NCBI RefSeq assembly: GCF_013373865.1
Contig: NC_050472.1
Location: 18,002,136 to 18,066,135 of the forward strand
Source: Monomorium pharaonis
Lineage: Eukaryota > Arthropoda > Insecta > Hymenoptera > Formicidae
Reading direction: 5' to 3'
DNA length: 64,000 nt
Positions within the stretch are counted from its first letter, which is position 1. Each line of letters begins with the position of its first letter. The notes beneath the pieces are model-generated. The model saw nothing but the letters and a program-made list of their open reading frames with translations. It had not been told where the DNA came from and made no database searches. Both the position numbers and the translations under genes were made by a program. Shown one piece after another: positions 23,221 through 35,347 of this stretch.

Positions 23221-24291
23221 TTTAGACTAAACTGTCTAAACTTTCAATACATAATGTATATTACGCGATATTATTACGTGATATTTAGATCCTATCGTTC
23301 ACATGGACATAAAATTTGCGTAATAAAAACTTACGTAACCAATCAACTGTGACATTTAGCATTTCTGTTGGAACGTTTTAACAGAATAGAAAAATATCAT
23401 TGGTTAAACGCGATACGCTGCTGCCGTTTTATGTTCCATGTGAACGATGAGATTACAAAATCCGCGTAACAGAAAACGCGGAACGTCTCCGATTGGTTAC
23501 GCGATACGCGTTACGCGGAAAATATCAGTCCATGGGACCGCACCCTTAAGCAAACGCGCGTGGGGCGTACCTCTCAAGAGCAAGGGCGGAAGCGAGACGG
23601 TTGACGCTATCTCTGAAGTAATTCGAGAGAGCGGAAGACGCCCGATAAATTTACAGACCGATATGGGGAAGAAGTTTTACAACGCCGATGTGCAGAAAGT
23701 ATTGAAGAAACATAACATTAATCATTATTCTACGCACTCGGTAATGAAGGCGTCAGTCGTCGAACGCTTTAACCGCACGCTGAAAAACGACATGTGGAAA
23801 ATGTTTACGTTCAACGGTAATTTCAAGTGGATTGACGTGTTATCGCGTCTCGTGTCGAATTACAACACTCGGAGACACCGAACGATCGGTATGGGACCCA
23901 TCGACGTAACCCCCGCTGTGGCCGAAAGACTATTGACTACGGTGTACAGCACTATAAAAATTGCGGGCTCGGCGAAATTTAAAGTGGGCGATTCGGTACG
24001 CGTGAGCAAGTACAAAACGGTCTTTGAAAAGGGTTACACGCCAAATTGGACAACCGAGATGTTTAAAATTCCTAAAGTACAGCATACCAATCCCGTGACC
24101 TATCTACTCGAGGACTATCGAGGAAAATCTATAGAAGGAGCGTTCTACGAGCATGAGTTGCATCGCGCGACTTACCCTGATGTATATCTCGTAGAGAAAA
24201 TATTGCGCAGGAAGGGAGACAAGGTCCATGTAAAGTGGCTGGGATTCGATGGATCGCACAATTTATGGATTGACAAGAAAAATGTAATTTG

Positions 24292-24768
24292 ATACAAAAA
24301 GTTTTTTTTATTATAAACATATAAAAGTACAATGCAACTATATAAAAATACAATGTAACCATACGAAAATAAAATACATTTTTATGGCACATACACAAAC
24401 ACACATGAAGCTTGTTTATTATTCTTCCATCATACATCCTTAAACATGTAAAAAATCTTAATTCTTATGAGTTTTAGACATATAAAATACTTATGAAAAT
24501 GCAAATTATGAAATACAAATTACAAAATATAAAAAATTTGCAAAACTACATAAAACGTAAAATATAAAATGTAAAATAAATGTAAAAAGTAAATTATATG
24601 AAGCGCTAAATGTAAAATTATAAAATAAGTGTAAAATGTAAAATATATAAAATTATAAAATATATGAAACGTAAAATGTAAAATTAGTAAATATATGTAG
24701 AATATAAAATACATTGAATGTAAACTACAAGATACATATAATATTATAAAGGTATATGTCTCCCGATA
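24292..24768. repeat. AT-rich degenerate repeats between convergent integrase and polymerase genes
   Basis: Variants of AAAATGTAAAATATAAAAT and GAAGCGCTAAATGTAAAATT are repeated. The same type of sequence, including GAAGCGCTAAATG, sits at the matching place in element B (46860-47110), so it is an ancestral Polinton feature. Probable 3' untranslated or transcription-termination region for both genes. No ORF supported. Confidence 0.65.
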
Positions 24769-27700
24769 TGTCTGCCGATAATGTCTCCACGGCAATGTCT
24801 CGACCGAATCAGGTATGAGATATCGTTTGTCGTCGTACGGACTTAAAGCAATTTTCGTTTCGGATATTGTATATACATCATGTAGCATAGATCTTATGCA
24901 TGACTGGCGACGCGTCATCTCGATCTCGTCTTTTAAGAAGATGCTAAACTGCCCATCAAACTTGATTAAGGTCAGTAATGCAGAGTCATTATTTATCCTT
25001 GTTCATGAAAAAATTTGCTTTAAAATACAAGTTATATAGCTTATATTTACAAATAAATGGTGTCTCGCAGTTTGGAATAGAAGGAATAAGACTATATTTG
25101 TTAATTATATTATATTTACAATTACAAGCCGTAAAAAAACATATTTATGTGATCAAAAATTTTATTCATTTAAGCGCTTTTATTATAAAAATATCTTTTT
25201 TACGGCTTGTAATCGTAATTTGACGATTATAATCTTATTTGTCAATCTATTCCGAACCCGGGAACACCATTTATTTGTACGTATAAGCTACATAACTTGT
25301 ATTTTGTACTTTGTATTTTGAAGTAAATATTTTTATGAACAAATAAACTTTAAAAAATTTTTTGCATTTTTGACCTTTATCTAATTGTCCCTGGGTTTAT
25401 TTGTGTACGTACTTTAAAAGTGTAAAAAGATTATCAATTCTGTAAATTCAATTCAAAATTAAATAATTGAACAGAATATCGGTAAAACACACGGCTTTAG
25501 CATCCTCTTAAACAGCGTGTGTAATCATTAAATGTAATAGTACGCGCTACGACGTTACACTTTACGCCTTTCGCCTTTTTAGTATTGTTCCTTTCATCCA
25601 TCTTCAATGCGTACATCTTTGCCTTAAGTCCAACGAACTCGGTCATTATCGCGCCATTGTTCTCGTCTTTCATTAAACCTGGCACTTTTTTATTCTCAAG
25701 AGGCATACCGTACGCGTTATCAACAGAATAATCGCTCGTGTCGAATCTAGCAATATCCTTTCGTTTCATTGTCTCGTAAATATCCTCACACTCGACGTGG
25801 TATATGAGACTGTCGATGTCGGTATACATAATTTTACATTTGTTTTTGTACAGCGGTAGCATGTATTCATGGTGAAATTCATATAGACACGTTTTAGAAA
25901 TATCTAAGATACACATGCCTACGTAGATCGGTTTGTAGAATTTCACCTCAAATTTTCTGAGTTCGATAGCAATTAAATTTTCGGCAAAAATACTTCGACT
26001 GTGAAAATTGGGTTTCGCAATCATTGCCTCCACATTATATTGACACTTCCATTTCGTCAATAATTTAACGTCAACATGATTACGCACATTCTCCATAGTT
26101 TTTCCGAATACTGCATTATTCATCAATTTATACAAGTTTTTTTCAAAATCATTTTTTGCGAGGATTCGGAATTGCGTGTTTAACTCTATGTATTTACAGA
26201 GCCATAGAGATTGTGCAAATTTTAATACACGGTGTATCTCTGCGGTACGAAGACCGTGACGCGTGCACTGCTGCAGGTTTCGGTAGTGGATGACGTAACG
26301 TTTCTTTTCATATAAGGTTGCTAGAAATTTTCACGCTGGCCGGGTGGCTTATCGCGCGTCGGGCAGAAGGGTAGGTCGGTGTATGCATCGTGAAAGTTTC
26401 GAAGATACTCGAGATCGACCTCAAGAATATATCCTGTGGGTGAATCCTGAGCGATCGCGTTTACGTTGAAATTCGAAACATCCTCGATCCATTAAAATTC
26501 GGTGTACGGTAACGGTTGACACATTGCCCAGCCGTACAAGTTATTAACGTCAAAATACATAAGGTATGACGATGGTTTCAATAAATCATACGTTTGCATG
26601 TACTTATTAGCCTGCGCGTATCTGCCGGAACATTGATTTAGACCACCGCGTATTCCGCGCTCGATGAACATTACCATGTCTATGTCAGTAAGCAATTCAA
26701 AAGTGATATTAGTATATTTTAACACCGCATCCCACGTGTATCCGGGGAGAGTGTAATAATGCGCCGGATCGAGACCGTAACTTTCGATACATTTATCGCA
26801 GAAATTTTTAAAAACGTCGGCTAATAATAGAACATCTGTTTTCAAATATAAATCGCTGTATTCACCCATGGTTTGGATGGAGAACTAATGCCAGACGTTA
26901 ACGGCGTACGCGTAATCGCTCTCGGATACTGTGTTATCGGTTAGAGAACTGAAAAATGATTCGCGCGACGGTAAACATGTGTCCTGCAGCTTATTCACGC
27001 AATCCACGTACTCGTACGGAAATAGACCCTTTCGTGTCAGTAAATCGAAATCCTCGTCGGACAAGTGTGAAAATTTTGAACGTACAATTTTTAATTTTTC
27101 TTTATCTAGAAATGATACCAATTTTTCGAGACTAGTATTTAAAAATTTGTACGAGTCTATAAACCGTAGCTTTATATGATTTTGTGGGTCTAATTTATCT
27201 GTGGTACTTATAACATGCTTGTGAATGAAATGTACTTTTCTTTTGTGATGGGTAACAAGCCAATTTTTCCTTTGAACGCTGTAGCTATTTCTTTAATAAT
27301 AAAATGTGAATCGTATCCAGATAAATTATGGAAGACTACCAGTAGGCTCAACGTAGGCTCGATAACATTTATAGTTTACAATTTTTCGTGATAATGCTTT
27401 TGCTAGCGCGCTTTTCAACTGTTACGAATTTATCGTTAAACGCGGCATTCACTTTTATACTGTCATATGTTTCTAGAACGTTCCGCACTCGCTCAATCAC
27501 TATACCACCTGCGTCTTCGAGAAACTGTTGCGGTTCGATGTAATTCGTGTTAGTTATCGCACCAGTCAGAACGCGGTTTTCAAACGCGGTATCTATCTCG
27601 CGCTATACGAATCTTTCCGCGTTATCACTCGTGTACTTACCGCCGACGTGCCCGAAATGTCTTTGTAATCGCGTCTTTTTACCTTCGAGTCGTACGATTC

Positions 27701-27873
27701 TCGCCACCAACGATTGTCTCTGTCCGACGGTGAGGACGTTTGACGCGACGACGTTCCTCAAGCCGCTGTATAAATTCGTCGCATTATTGCAACCATGCAA
27801 AATACTCAATCAGAGTAGCGACTTTGCCTGCTTGCTCCAGGAGCTCACGTTCCTCTTGATCAAATTGTTCCAT
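24769..27873 (-). pseudogene. Polinton A DNA polymerase B, broken and internally deleted
   Basis: Pieces in several frames match the polymerase of B. The N-terminal start is at 27873 (MEQFD.EERELLEQ). Palm motifs are present at 26560-26580 (DVNNLYGWAMCQ) and about 25820 (YTDIDSL, where B has DTDS). Frame breaks occur near 26890, 26490 and 26140. At about 27350 some 1.2 kb present in B is missing, removing the intron, the first exonuclease motif and the zinc/EndoVII-like region. A hairpin MITE interrupts the C-terminal part at 24940-25504. Not functional. Confidence 0.85.
24940..25504. mobile_element. Hairpin-forming MITE of about 565 bp inside the polymerase pseudogene
   Basis: Short terminal inverted repeat GATGCTAAA. 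Inside are longer imperfect inverted arms (ACAAATAAATGGTGT left, ACACCATTTATTTGT right; AATACAAGTTAT / ATAACTTGTATT) and a central AGCCGTAAAAAA / TTTTTTACGGCT hairpin. The polymerase reading resumes on both sides. The flanks TCTTTTAA and CCTCTTAA suggest an 8-bp duplication with mismatches. Confidence 0.65.
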
Positions 27874-28092
27874 GTTTTTTTCAACACCTTTTTAACACTT
27901 TTTAGCAATCAATTACTTCCGCGTTATTCAGAACCATTTTTTAGAATTACTTCAATTCTTTACGTCAAAGGTCTTACACTGACTGCAGCCCTATGCGCTT
28001 TCTAAGCAGTTATATTTTGTCTATATCCCTTGACCTGAGAATATGGTTTTTTACATGAATTTTTCGGTCAAGAGTAATACGTTGAAGCAGTT
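27874..28092. other. Degenerate Polinton A DNA upstream of the polymerase
   Basis: No gene. In element B two genes of 190 and 202 codons occupy this side; I find no trace of them in A. Confidence 0.5.
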
Positions 28093-28698
28093 CACCTTTC
28101 CCGATTGCCTCGGACAGGCTCGCCGGGTACCAGGATTCGAGAAAAGAGGGGAAACCAACTTGCGCACACCGATGTTAAATTAATAAGTCTTTATTAGAAA
28201 CCTTAGCCTGACTTACACATTGCTTATGCTACCTTATATACTACTTAGTCTACGGGGATATATACAGAAATGTACAGCTTAGCCTAGTGACATCAATCGG
28301 ACGGGAGCGCGCTAGTGCGCAGCACCTTAGAACGCAGTCGCGACCCGTGGTCGCCGGCGAGAACCGGCAGGCAGGGCGGCCAGGTAACCTGCCCCGTTGG
28401 GGATGACAAGGACAGCCAAATGCCGGCAAGAACCGGGCGGCAGAACGGCCCTAGGTGGCCTGCTCCGTCGGCGGACTCAAGGATAGTCGAATGCCGGCGA
28501 GGACCGGGCGTCGGAGTGGTCCGGAGACCTACTCAGTCGACAGGACGGGACTGGTGTCAGGTCTAGATCGCACCCGGCTTATATAACCGCCGGGTGAAAA
28601 TGGTTTCCCGTGGGGGAACTCTAAACTATCGGGGAGGGCGTCCGTAGACGCCGAGTCCCGTGGTGGGGCGGCCCGGGACTCAGTGACGCATCGTCACA
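28093..28698 (-). mobile_element. Solo LTR, Ty3/Gypsy-like, about 606 bp
   Basis: On the minus strand it starts TGTGACGATGCGTCAC. It has a TATATAA box inside a palindrome (28579-28586 on plus), then AATAAA (28190-28195), an LTR-like order. AGTT flanks both sides (28089-28092 and 28699-28702), a 4-bp duplication. The 3' end reads GGTG rather than CA, so that boundary is less certain. The GC-rich part 28340-28550 contains about 2.7 copies of a roughly 77-bp unit built on GCCGGCRAGRACCGG. Confidence 0.6.
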
Positions 28699-28702
28699 AG
28701 TT

Positions 28703-29250
28703 TACGTTCGAGCCACGTCTGATGAAAAAAACCGATAACAATGTTGTACACATTTTTGTACTATGCACCTTAGGCAGACGTTTTCTAAAAATTGTAATTC
28801 AACGCTATATCTTTTTTTACCTAAGCGCAGCCGAAATATCGGCGCAAAGAAATCGTTTATATTTATAAACATTAATAATAATAAGAATAAACATCTTAAT
28901 AAAATATGTAAGATAATAAAACATACATATATATGTCATACACATGTTTGATGCATACCGGATACTATCGCAACGAATGGGGAGTGAGAGCGCACGAGAG
29001 AGAAAAAAGGTTACAGATATCAGCCTTCTATCCATAATTTATGAACTTTAAAAAAAAACAAATATATTTTATTGTTATCTCACAAGAACAGTTTTTCCCC
29101 ATAAAACCGGAATTTCAAAAGGTGATGATATCATCCAGACCCTTACTCTTCCCCGCGTGACATCATACCCCCGCCGCGCCACGCAACGTTACCCCGTGCC
29201 CCGAATTCCCCTCGGAGCTCCCTATCCATAACTCTCCTTTTATTCCTACT
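28703..29250. repeat. Right terminal region of Polinton A
   Basis: Ends TTTTATTCCTACT like element B, with preceding blocks CCCCGCGTGACATCAT and CCCCTCGGAG that match the B terminus in order. Inward it is AT-rich with a TTTATAAACAT word like those in the B inverted repeats, but overall diverged. The first base after the terminus lies within a foreign coding sequence. Confidence 0.7.
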
Positions 29251-30086
29251 CCCACTTTACGATTAATTCAAGTTTTTGTACTGATGTACCCAATGAAATC
29301 AAAACGGTCTCACATGTTTGAAGCAAACGAGTAGCCGTATGATTTAAAAGAGACTGCAGGGAAACTTCTACAGAATCGTTAGTAACTGTAATTCCGTCAG
29401 GATAGCATTGCTTCTTTGCCTCAAGTATCCGTTTATAACTAGGATACAAATCACTTCCCATCTCCTTTGTTCCCAAACGCATTAAATTATATTGGGATTT
29501 CGTAAGTTTTCTTCCTATGAGTAATGATAACGCTTGATCTTCTGAATATTGACGTTTCTCAGGTTTCTCAGGTTGTTTTGGAATGGAACCAGACGATATA
29601 ATATTATTGACGAAATGAGCAATTTGTCTTTTACCCTCCTTACGTAAAGTCCTAGTTGCAGTCGATGCGATTTGTTCGACAGAATAAGACGATAACAATT
29701 CCGAACAATGTCGTCTTTTCGTTCTTTCGCTTGCATCTTCAAATAGAACTTTCGGACGCTCGCGTTTACCGGAACAAGCAGATTCCGTAACATTTATTTT
29801 ATTTTTATGAGAAGAAAGTAATGAATTTGGAATGACAAATTCTTTGTCTAGCCATGATTTTGATTTTTTGATGAATTCATCCGAACTTTTTCGTAATTTT
29901 AATTTTTTTTTGCGTAATTTTATTGAGAAAGAGGTGAATAGAATCATTCAGATTCTTTTCAATAGAAGGCAAACATTCCGAAAGACCTAATTTATTTAAA
30001 ATAAAGCCTTTTAAAAATTTGAACCGAGAAGACGGTTGAACATCCTTCATTACCTTATACAGTTCAAGTCGCGTGAGAGAAACCAT
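29246..30086 (-). pseudogene. Uncharacterised insect ORF, cut by the Polinton A terminus
   Basis: Starting at 30086 (MVSLTRLELYKVMKDVQ), one protein is covered by two frames that switch at an A-run near 29905. Recognisable phrases are SERTKRRHCSELLSSYS, LTKSQYNLMRLGTKEMGSDLYPSYKRI and KKQCYPDGITVTNDS.EVSLQSLLNHT. I associate such phrases with uncharacterised, probably transposon-linked proteins of insects and other invertebrates, but cannot name the family. The last codons (LIVKWE) are directly followed by a stop formed by the Polinton end, so the C-terminal part should continue on the far side of element A, outside this window. Confidence 0.5.
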
Positions 30087-31775
30087 GTTTTGATATTTAT
30101 AATCTAAATTAGTTGATTAATATATTTTAAGAACTATTAATAAAATTATCGAATGAAAACTGCGAACAAATGCGTGAACAAAAAACAAATTAACTACTCT
30201 AAGAAATATTATATAATATAGTAAAAAAAATTTACATATTGCAAAAGAAAGGTAAATTGAGAAACAAATAAATGTTCTCTTTAATATGTTTGGCTAAGGT
30301 ATGCTCAGCGTACAATTAGGCCAACAAGGGAATCTCATTTCAATGATCGCGGTCCCGTATTATATCCCCTTGTTGTTCTTTTCACGAGTAAACACATCAT
30401 CGCGCGCCCTCTATTAATGGGTTAATGGATATATTTGCGTTCGCGCGCGTTGGTGGCAGACGAAAAATCGAGATATGCATTAAATGCAAATTGAGTAAAT
30501 GTGATAATGGAAGATTAATCTGAGTTATAGATAAGATAAAATTATAAACAGAAATACAAAGCCTATGTAGAAAAAAGGAATTATTTATTAGGAATTAAAC
30601 TCATGAGAGCCTGGATCGTAGCTGTTCTTGTGTATTATTCAATAAAAACATAAAAATTATAGAAATGTACAATGAACAAGCAAAATCAAAAAAATAATTT
30701 ATTAGTCTGAATTAATAGAATTTTTTTTCGATATGTGGATCGAGTATTAATATTTTAATTGCCAAAAATTTTAATAAGATTTGGAGATTCAAAAGGGATA
30801 AAAAAGTAAGAATTGTAAGAACGAAAATAGGAATTCAAGATTTTGTAGATCAAGAAACATTATCAGAGGCTCAAATAACCATTGACAAGATTCATAGTAA
30901 ATTTTAAATTTTGACTCGAAAAATGTCTGCCGTATGGCGTCGCGTCGCTGCTCGTAATAAGACACCGCGCGCCGCGTATTGAAACACAAAATGTGCTGTA
31001 CATTAAAAAGCGCTGAAAAGCGCGTGTTTTCCTTTTATATATCAGTTCTTATAGGTATACACTCTATGTAGAAAAAGTCCCATCGTGGAAGTCAATGGAA
31101 GTCTTTTTATACAACTCAATATATAATCCGTTTTAAATTTTATAAAGTGGTTGCAGAATCTCAAACACTGAAAAAATCTGGATTGATTTAATAATGATAT
31201 AAGAAGTTTTTCAGAGGCTTATTAGTTGATAGATTAGAGAAAAGAAACTTTCATTGATTACATTAATAACAACTTTGAATAATGGCTATCTGTTTAGATT
31301 ACTTATTGGAGTTGCTTAAGCGATGCTATATAATCAATTGAGTTTAATTGTGAATATCTTTCTTAAACAATGGTATATTTTATTAAAACTTTCATTTTCG
31401 TGTACTTTAAATTATTATGAAACATAAAAAACACATATTTGATAATAATTTTTAATTCCATTTTTTCATTTTTGGCCGGCTAGAATCGATTTGAGTCCAC
31501 TGTGCATCGATTCTATAATTAATACTAAACGAAACACAAACGTTTACGCATAAGTTTTCGCAAAGTATTCAATATAATGTTTTCGCGTAGAAATTTTTTC
31601 GCGCAATATAATGTTACATAATTTGTAGCCCCAAAAGAAATCTTTTTTTTTTACATACATACACGCATACATAGATACATTAGTATTGTTGTGTCTACTG
31701 TGGACGAAAGCTATTCATAAAATTACAATCTTGTGTTATAGTCTAAAATGCGAAGTTATATTTGTGAACTACCAC
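30087..31775. other. Non-coding, no gene supported
   Basis: AT-rich DNA with no ORF I would defend. Its right part, up to 31775, probably includes LTR sequence of the Gypsy element that follows (LTR start on the minus strand at 31776), but I could not find the LTR's far end. Confidence 0.4.
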
Positions 31776-32032
31776 ATTCCTCCCTCGCAGGAAAAAAATT
31801 TTTTTTTTTTTTTCGTACATTATACACATACGTACATACATACATACATATATATATCTTGCAATATGTTTAAAGATTTGTCGTACATTGCGCTATTAAA
31901 AAAAATAATTTCTTTTTTTTTACAAATCAATAGAATGACATTGATATAAGTATGCACCTTGAAAAGTGCGCTCGCTTGTATGCGCTAAATTGACTGTCTG
32001 TAATTGCACTTATACGTATTTAAAATTTTAAT

Positions 32033-33860
32033 TTACGCTTCTATGAATGCTTTTAATCGATTTACGTGTATGCAAGTTGCCGTTCTTCCTCTTTTTATTG
32101 TATAATTTACATCAGAATGTTTTTTGGTTACGGTATACGGTCCAGTCCACTGTACGTCTAATTTTTTAGATCGTCCACGTCGGAGCGTTTCATTGTATAA
32201 TAGTACTTTTTCGCCGATTTTGAATTTTGTTTCCTTCGTGCATTTATCGTACTGCGTTTTAGCTTTGGCCTTTCCTTCTGTTATGTTTTCGCGTGCGACA
32301 CGGTTTGCGGCCCTTAACCTCTCCCTTAATTCTTGTGCATAGTCGTCGTAATTATAGATGGGTTTAGGCTGTTTCGTTAGGGCTGTCGGCAGTTCTGCCT
32401 GTCGACCGTATATTAGTTCAAACGGTGTACAACCTGTAGCCGTGTGAGGCGTTGTATTATACGTGTGCATCGCGTACCATTCATCCCAGTTGGTTTGGTC
32501 TTTATTTATATAATATCGCAAACATTCAGCTAGAATCTGATGCAATCGTTCGAGCATTCCATTGCTCTCGGGTTGATAGGCGGTAATTTAAATTTTATTT
32601 ATTTTTAATAATTTGCAAGTATTTTTAATATCTCGCTCGTAAAATTTGTGCCTTGGTCCGTTAATACGTATTCCGGCGTTCCGTATTCCAGTACAATTTT
32701 CGTGACAAATTCTTTGCTCATGGTATTGGCTTCCTGGTTCGGTATAGGTATCGCCTTACTAAATTTCGTAAGATGATTCTGAAAGGTTAGTAGGTACCGA
32801 TTTTCATTTCTCGTTAATGTTAGTGGTTCTACTATATCAAGCGCACATTTCTCAAAGGGTCGGCTAGGCGTATCTGTTACGACAAGAAGTGCCTTTATCC
32901 TTCGAGAAAGTTTATTCTTATGGCATAGCTCGCATTTCTTTATGTACCGCTCTACATCGGCCGTTAATCCAGACCAATTATGTTTTAATCGTATTCTCTT
33001 TATCGTTCTTTTGATTCCTTGATGCCCTCCCGTAGGTGCATCATATAGAATTTGTTTTTTCTTGTCTTCTGTATATGCTTGTTCGCATTTGTTGTCCTCT
33101 TCTATTTCATCTTTAGTCTTAGATGTATATGCGTGTTCGTTATCTTCGTCCAACGTGAGGACTTTATCCGCTGCTTCTGTAACGTGAGCTTCCCGCTTCA
33201 CATTACGACTTAGCGCGTCGGCGTTCGCGTTCGCTTGACCGGCCTTATGAATGATTTCATAATCGTACTCTTCCAGTTTTAATCTCCATCGAATCAATCT
33301 TGATCCGGGATCGTTTACATTGAACAACCATATGAGGGGTTTATGAGTCACGATCTTGAACTTAGTTCCGTATACATATGGTCGAAAATGTTTTACAGCC
33401 CACACTATTGCGAGTAATTCTTTTTCGGTGGTGCTGTAATTTTGCTCTGCGCGATTTAATATTCTGCTCACGTAAGCAATGGGACGGTCGTTGCCTATCA
33501 GTCCTTGTGACAATACAGCTCCGATTGCAATCAGACACGTCAGTGGTCACGTTAAATTCTTTCATAAAATCTGGATATTGGAGTACTGAGGCTGTCATTA
33601 CTTTTCTTTTAATGTGTTAAAGGCTATCTGTTGCTTGGCGGCCCACGCGAATTTTTTCGTTTTCTTTGTTAATTTAGTTAGCGATTTTGCAATTTTAGAA
33701 AATTCTTTAATAAATTTTCTATAATATCCGGCTAGGCCTATAAATGATTGAACATCTTTGACCTTTTGTGGTTCCGGAAAATCTCTTATTGCTTGCAGCT
33801 TGGCTGGATCAGGTGATATTCCATCTTCCGGAAATCACATATCCTAAATAGGCGTTTATA
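32033..33860 (-). pseudogene. Gypsy pol remnant: RT end, RNase H, integrase
   Basis: The RT/connection part has FIGLAGYYRKFIKEFSKI. RNase H shows ILNRAEQNYSTTEKELLAIVWAVKHFRPY and IRWRLKLEEYDYEI. Integrase has a zinc-type GGHQGIKRT...CELCHKNK, Asp in KCALDIVEPL, Asp in YVLTDQGTNF and Glu in PESNGMLERL, then a GPY/F-type end (VQWTGPYTV). There are frame changes near 33510 and 32600 and a stop near 32590, so it is inactive. These enzymes copy and insert the retroelement. Confidence 0.85.
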
Positions 33861-34440
33861 TCCGTTTGTAATCGGTGTATTTCTTGAATTATCGCGCGCA
33901 GTGTGTCTCGGACTTCGTCGTCTCTTTCTCGCGCTACGTTGGGCTGTGCTGCCCTGGCGGCCGGATTTTCGCGGATTTCTCGATGTATTTCTTGAATTTC
34001 TCGCTCCGCGTCGGCTATAAATTGTTGAGCTTCTGTTCGCTGAGCACCCGATAGTTGTGCTCGTTCGTTGGCATTTATTGCGTATCATTCGAGAATTTCT
34101 TCCGGGTTAAATATATCCGAATTGTACGAGGTCAGTGAAAATTCACCTCGTGAGAATACACGGCTCGGAGTTCGGCTAATGTACGGTCTCGTCCGTTTGA
34201 TCTCGCAGTCTTGTCGTGTCGCGTTGTCAAATAGACTCGAATCGAGACTCGCGAAGAGAAATTCTCGCTTGCGTATTACGTGTTCAGGTAGCTCGTTATT
34301 GCCTTCGGAGGGATATTCTAAAGCCCTACGAACGTTATCCCGATCCTCGCAAAGGGCTTGGGCCGCTCGCCAGGCAAGATCTAATTCTAAATAATGTATT
34401 GATCGCGCCGCAGGTTCGCTAAATAGCCACGATTTGTTTC
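33861..34440 (-). pseudogene. Gag-like region of the Gypsy element, broken
   Basis: A hydrophilic, Arg/Glu-rich reading (ARRAAQALCEDRDNV-like content, then QQFIADAEREIQEIHREI) with coiled-coil character and an in-frame stop near 34085. It runs directly into the RT coding region at about 33860, meaning the rest of gag, protease and early RT were deleted. Assignment as gag rests on position and composition. Confidence 0.45.
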
Positions 34441-34619
34441 ATATCGGCGAGTTTCTATCGTCTAACATTCGCTATTGTTATTTATTTGCTAATGTTATTT
34501 TTCGATAACTAAGTTACCGGGGGCCTGCGTGCAACGCCCGGTATGTAGGCCGGGCGATGTCCGCGCGCGACATGTCATTTGACACCTTATGTCGCTTGCG
34601 ACATTTCTTGTGTGAGTGC

Positions 34620-35076
34620 ATCGCACCCACAACAAAGTATTCTGGACTACAACAAAAATGTAACAGCAATTATTTTGACAACGATAAATACCTTATTGGT
34701 GATTCAGCTTACACTTTACAAAAATTCGTAATGGTGTCATACAAGGACAATGTGGCATTTAACAGCAAAACAAATCCATTATAATGACGCTTTATCTAGT
34801 AGCAGAATGATTGTGGAACGGTCTATAGGTCTGTTAAAAGGACGATGGAGATATATGCAGGACAAACTACCAATGCGAAGGACAGATCTTATCCCATATT
34901 ACATAATTGCTTGTTGTGTTCTCCATAATATCTGTCTCATGAAAGAAGATGAGATTGAATACCCAGTTATCCTTCCAGACGACCCCGAGGAAGATCCCGG
35001 GCCTTTGGAAGTTACTCCAGAACAACAAGGATTCGTCAGAAGAGAAGAAATAAAAAATTACTATCGTAAGAAATAA
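34620..35076 (+). pseudogene. Second HARBI1-type transposase, 3' fragment
   Basis: Two frames switch near 34755. Motifs: YLIGDSAYTLQKFVMV (second Asp region), MIVERSIGLLKGRWRYM (Glu), and DLIPYYIIACCVLHNICL. It is the C-terminal half of a PIF/Harbinger nuclease of a different subfamily from the one at 21846-23220. The 5' half is missing, cut by the sequence bordering the Gypsy element. Confidence 0.8.
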
Positions 35077-35347
35077 TTGAATTAGTACAAAATTTGATTT
35101 TCAATTAATTGTTTAACGGAATAAATGGTTAAGATTTCTTATCCAAAAAATAATGAATTAATAATTAATTTTTTATTAATTATTACACTGGTAAGTAACA
35201 AATTAATATACATTTTATGCATGTACTTATTAATTACTGTTTATGTTCAGAATTTATACTTCATAAAAAGTAAAAAAGTAACATAACATAACATAACATT
35301 ATCGATTTCTTTTTAACATATTTTTTTTTAAATTTCTCTTAAAATAC

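Larger units (their letters stand above)
15821..23545. mobile_element. Complete PIF/Harbinger DNA transposon
   Basis: Terminal inverted repeats of about 82 bp with only a few differences start GGGTGCGGTCCCATGG on both ends. The flanks are TTA at 15818-15820 and 23546-23548, the TWA duplication of this superfamily. Inside are a convergent pair of open genes: a spliced HARBI1-type nuclease (minus) and a spliced MADF/BESS protein (plus), the expected two-gene set. Near-identical ends and open genes indicate recent insertion. It sits in the integrase gene of Polinton A and itself hosts the 17206-20597 insertion in an intron. Confidence 0.9.
15759..24291 (+). pseudogene. Polinton A integrase, 5' truncated and split by a Harbinger element
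   Basis: The coding parts are 15759-15820 and 23549-24291. They join in frame across the 7.7-kb insertion and its TTA duplication. The core has the second Asp (NLQTDMG) and a preserved Glu in SVVERFNRTLKNDMW, then an SH3-like region and a C-terminal chromodomain-like module (VYLVEKILRRKGDKVHVKWLGF). Retroviral-type integrases of Polintons insert the linear DNA. The N-terminus up to the first catalytic Asp is lost at 15758. It is closely similar to the copy in B (45679-46636). Confidence 0.85.
1..29250. mobile_element. Polinton/Maverick element A, partial and heavily interrupted
   Basis: From left to right the segment carries capsid (-), penton (-), protease (-), a PLA2-protein stub (-), integrase (+) and polymerase B (-), then a terminus at 29250. 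This is the gene order and strand pattern of the complete element at 35738-53150, so I read the scattered pieces as one element. The terminal bases match the end of element B (TTATTCCTACT) and share a CCCCTCGGAG block. The left end lies outside the window. About 5.5 kb present in B, from the PLA2 gene to the middle of the integrase, is absent and replaced by 4500-15758. That the two halves are one element rather than two is inference. Confidence 0.72.
31776..34440 (-). mobile_element. Decayed Ty3/Gypsy LTR retrotransposon with internal deletion
   Basis: Read on the minus strand: a gag-like region, then RT C-terminus, RNase H, integrase, a purine tract (GCGAGGGAGGAA at 31777-31788) and TGTGGTAG, the likely start of the 3' LTR at 31776. 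Protease and most of RT are missing. I could not identify a matching 5' LTR. Confidence 0.65.

Noticed and set aside
30789..30989. 66-aa minus-strand ORF
   Set aside because: Phe/Leu-rich, AT-driven, no start context or homology I can recognise.
34557..34640. GC-rich GTCGCTTGCGAC and GGGCGATGTCCGCGCGCGAC hairpins considered as a tRNA or ncRNA
   Set aside because: No cloverleaf or known RNA motif can be built; likely LTR leader sequence.
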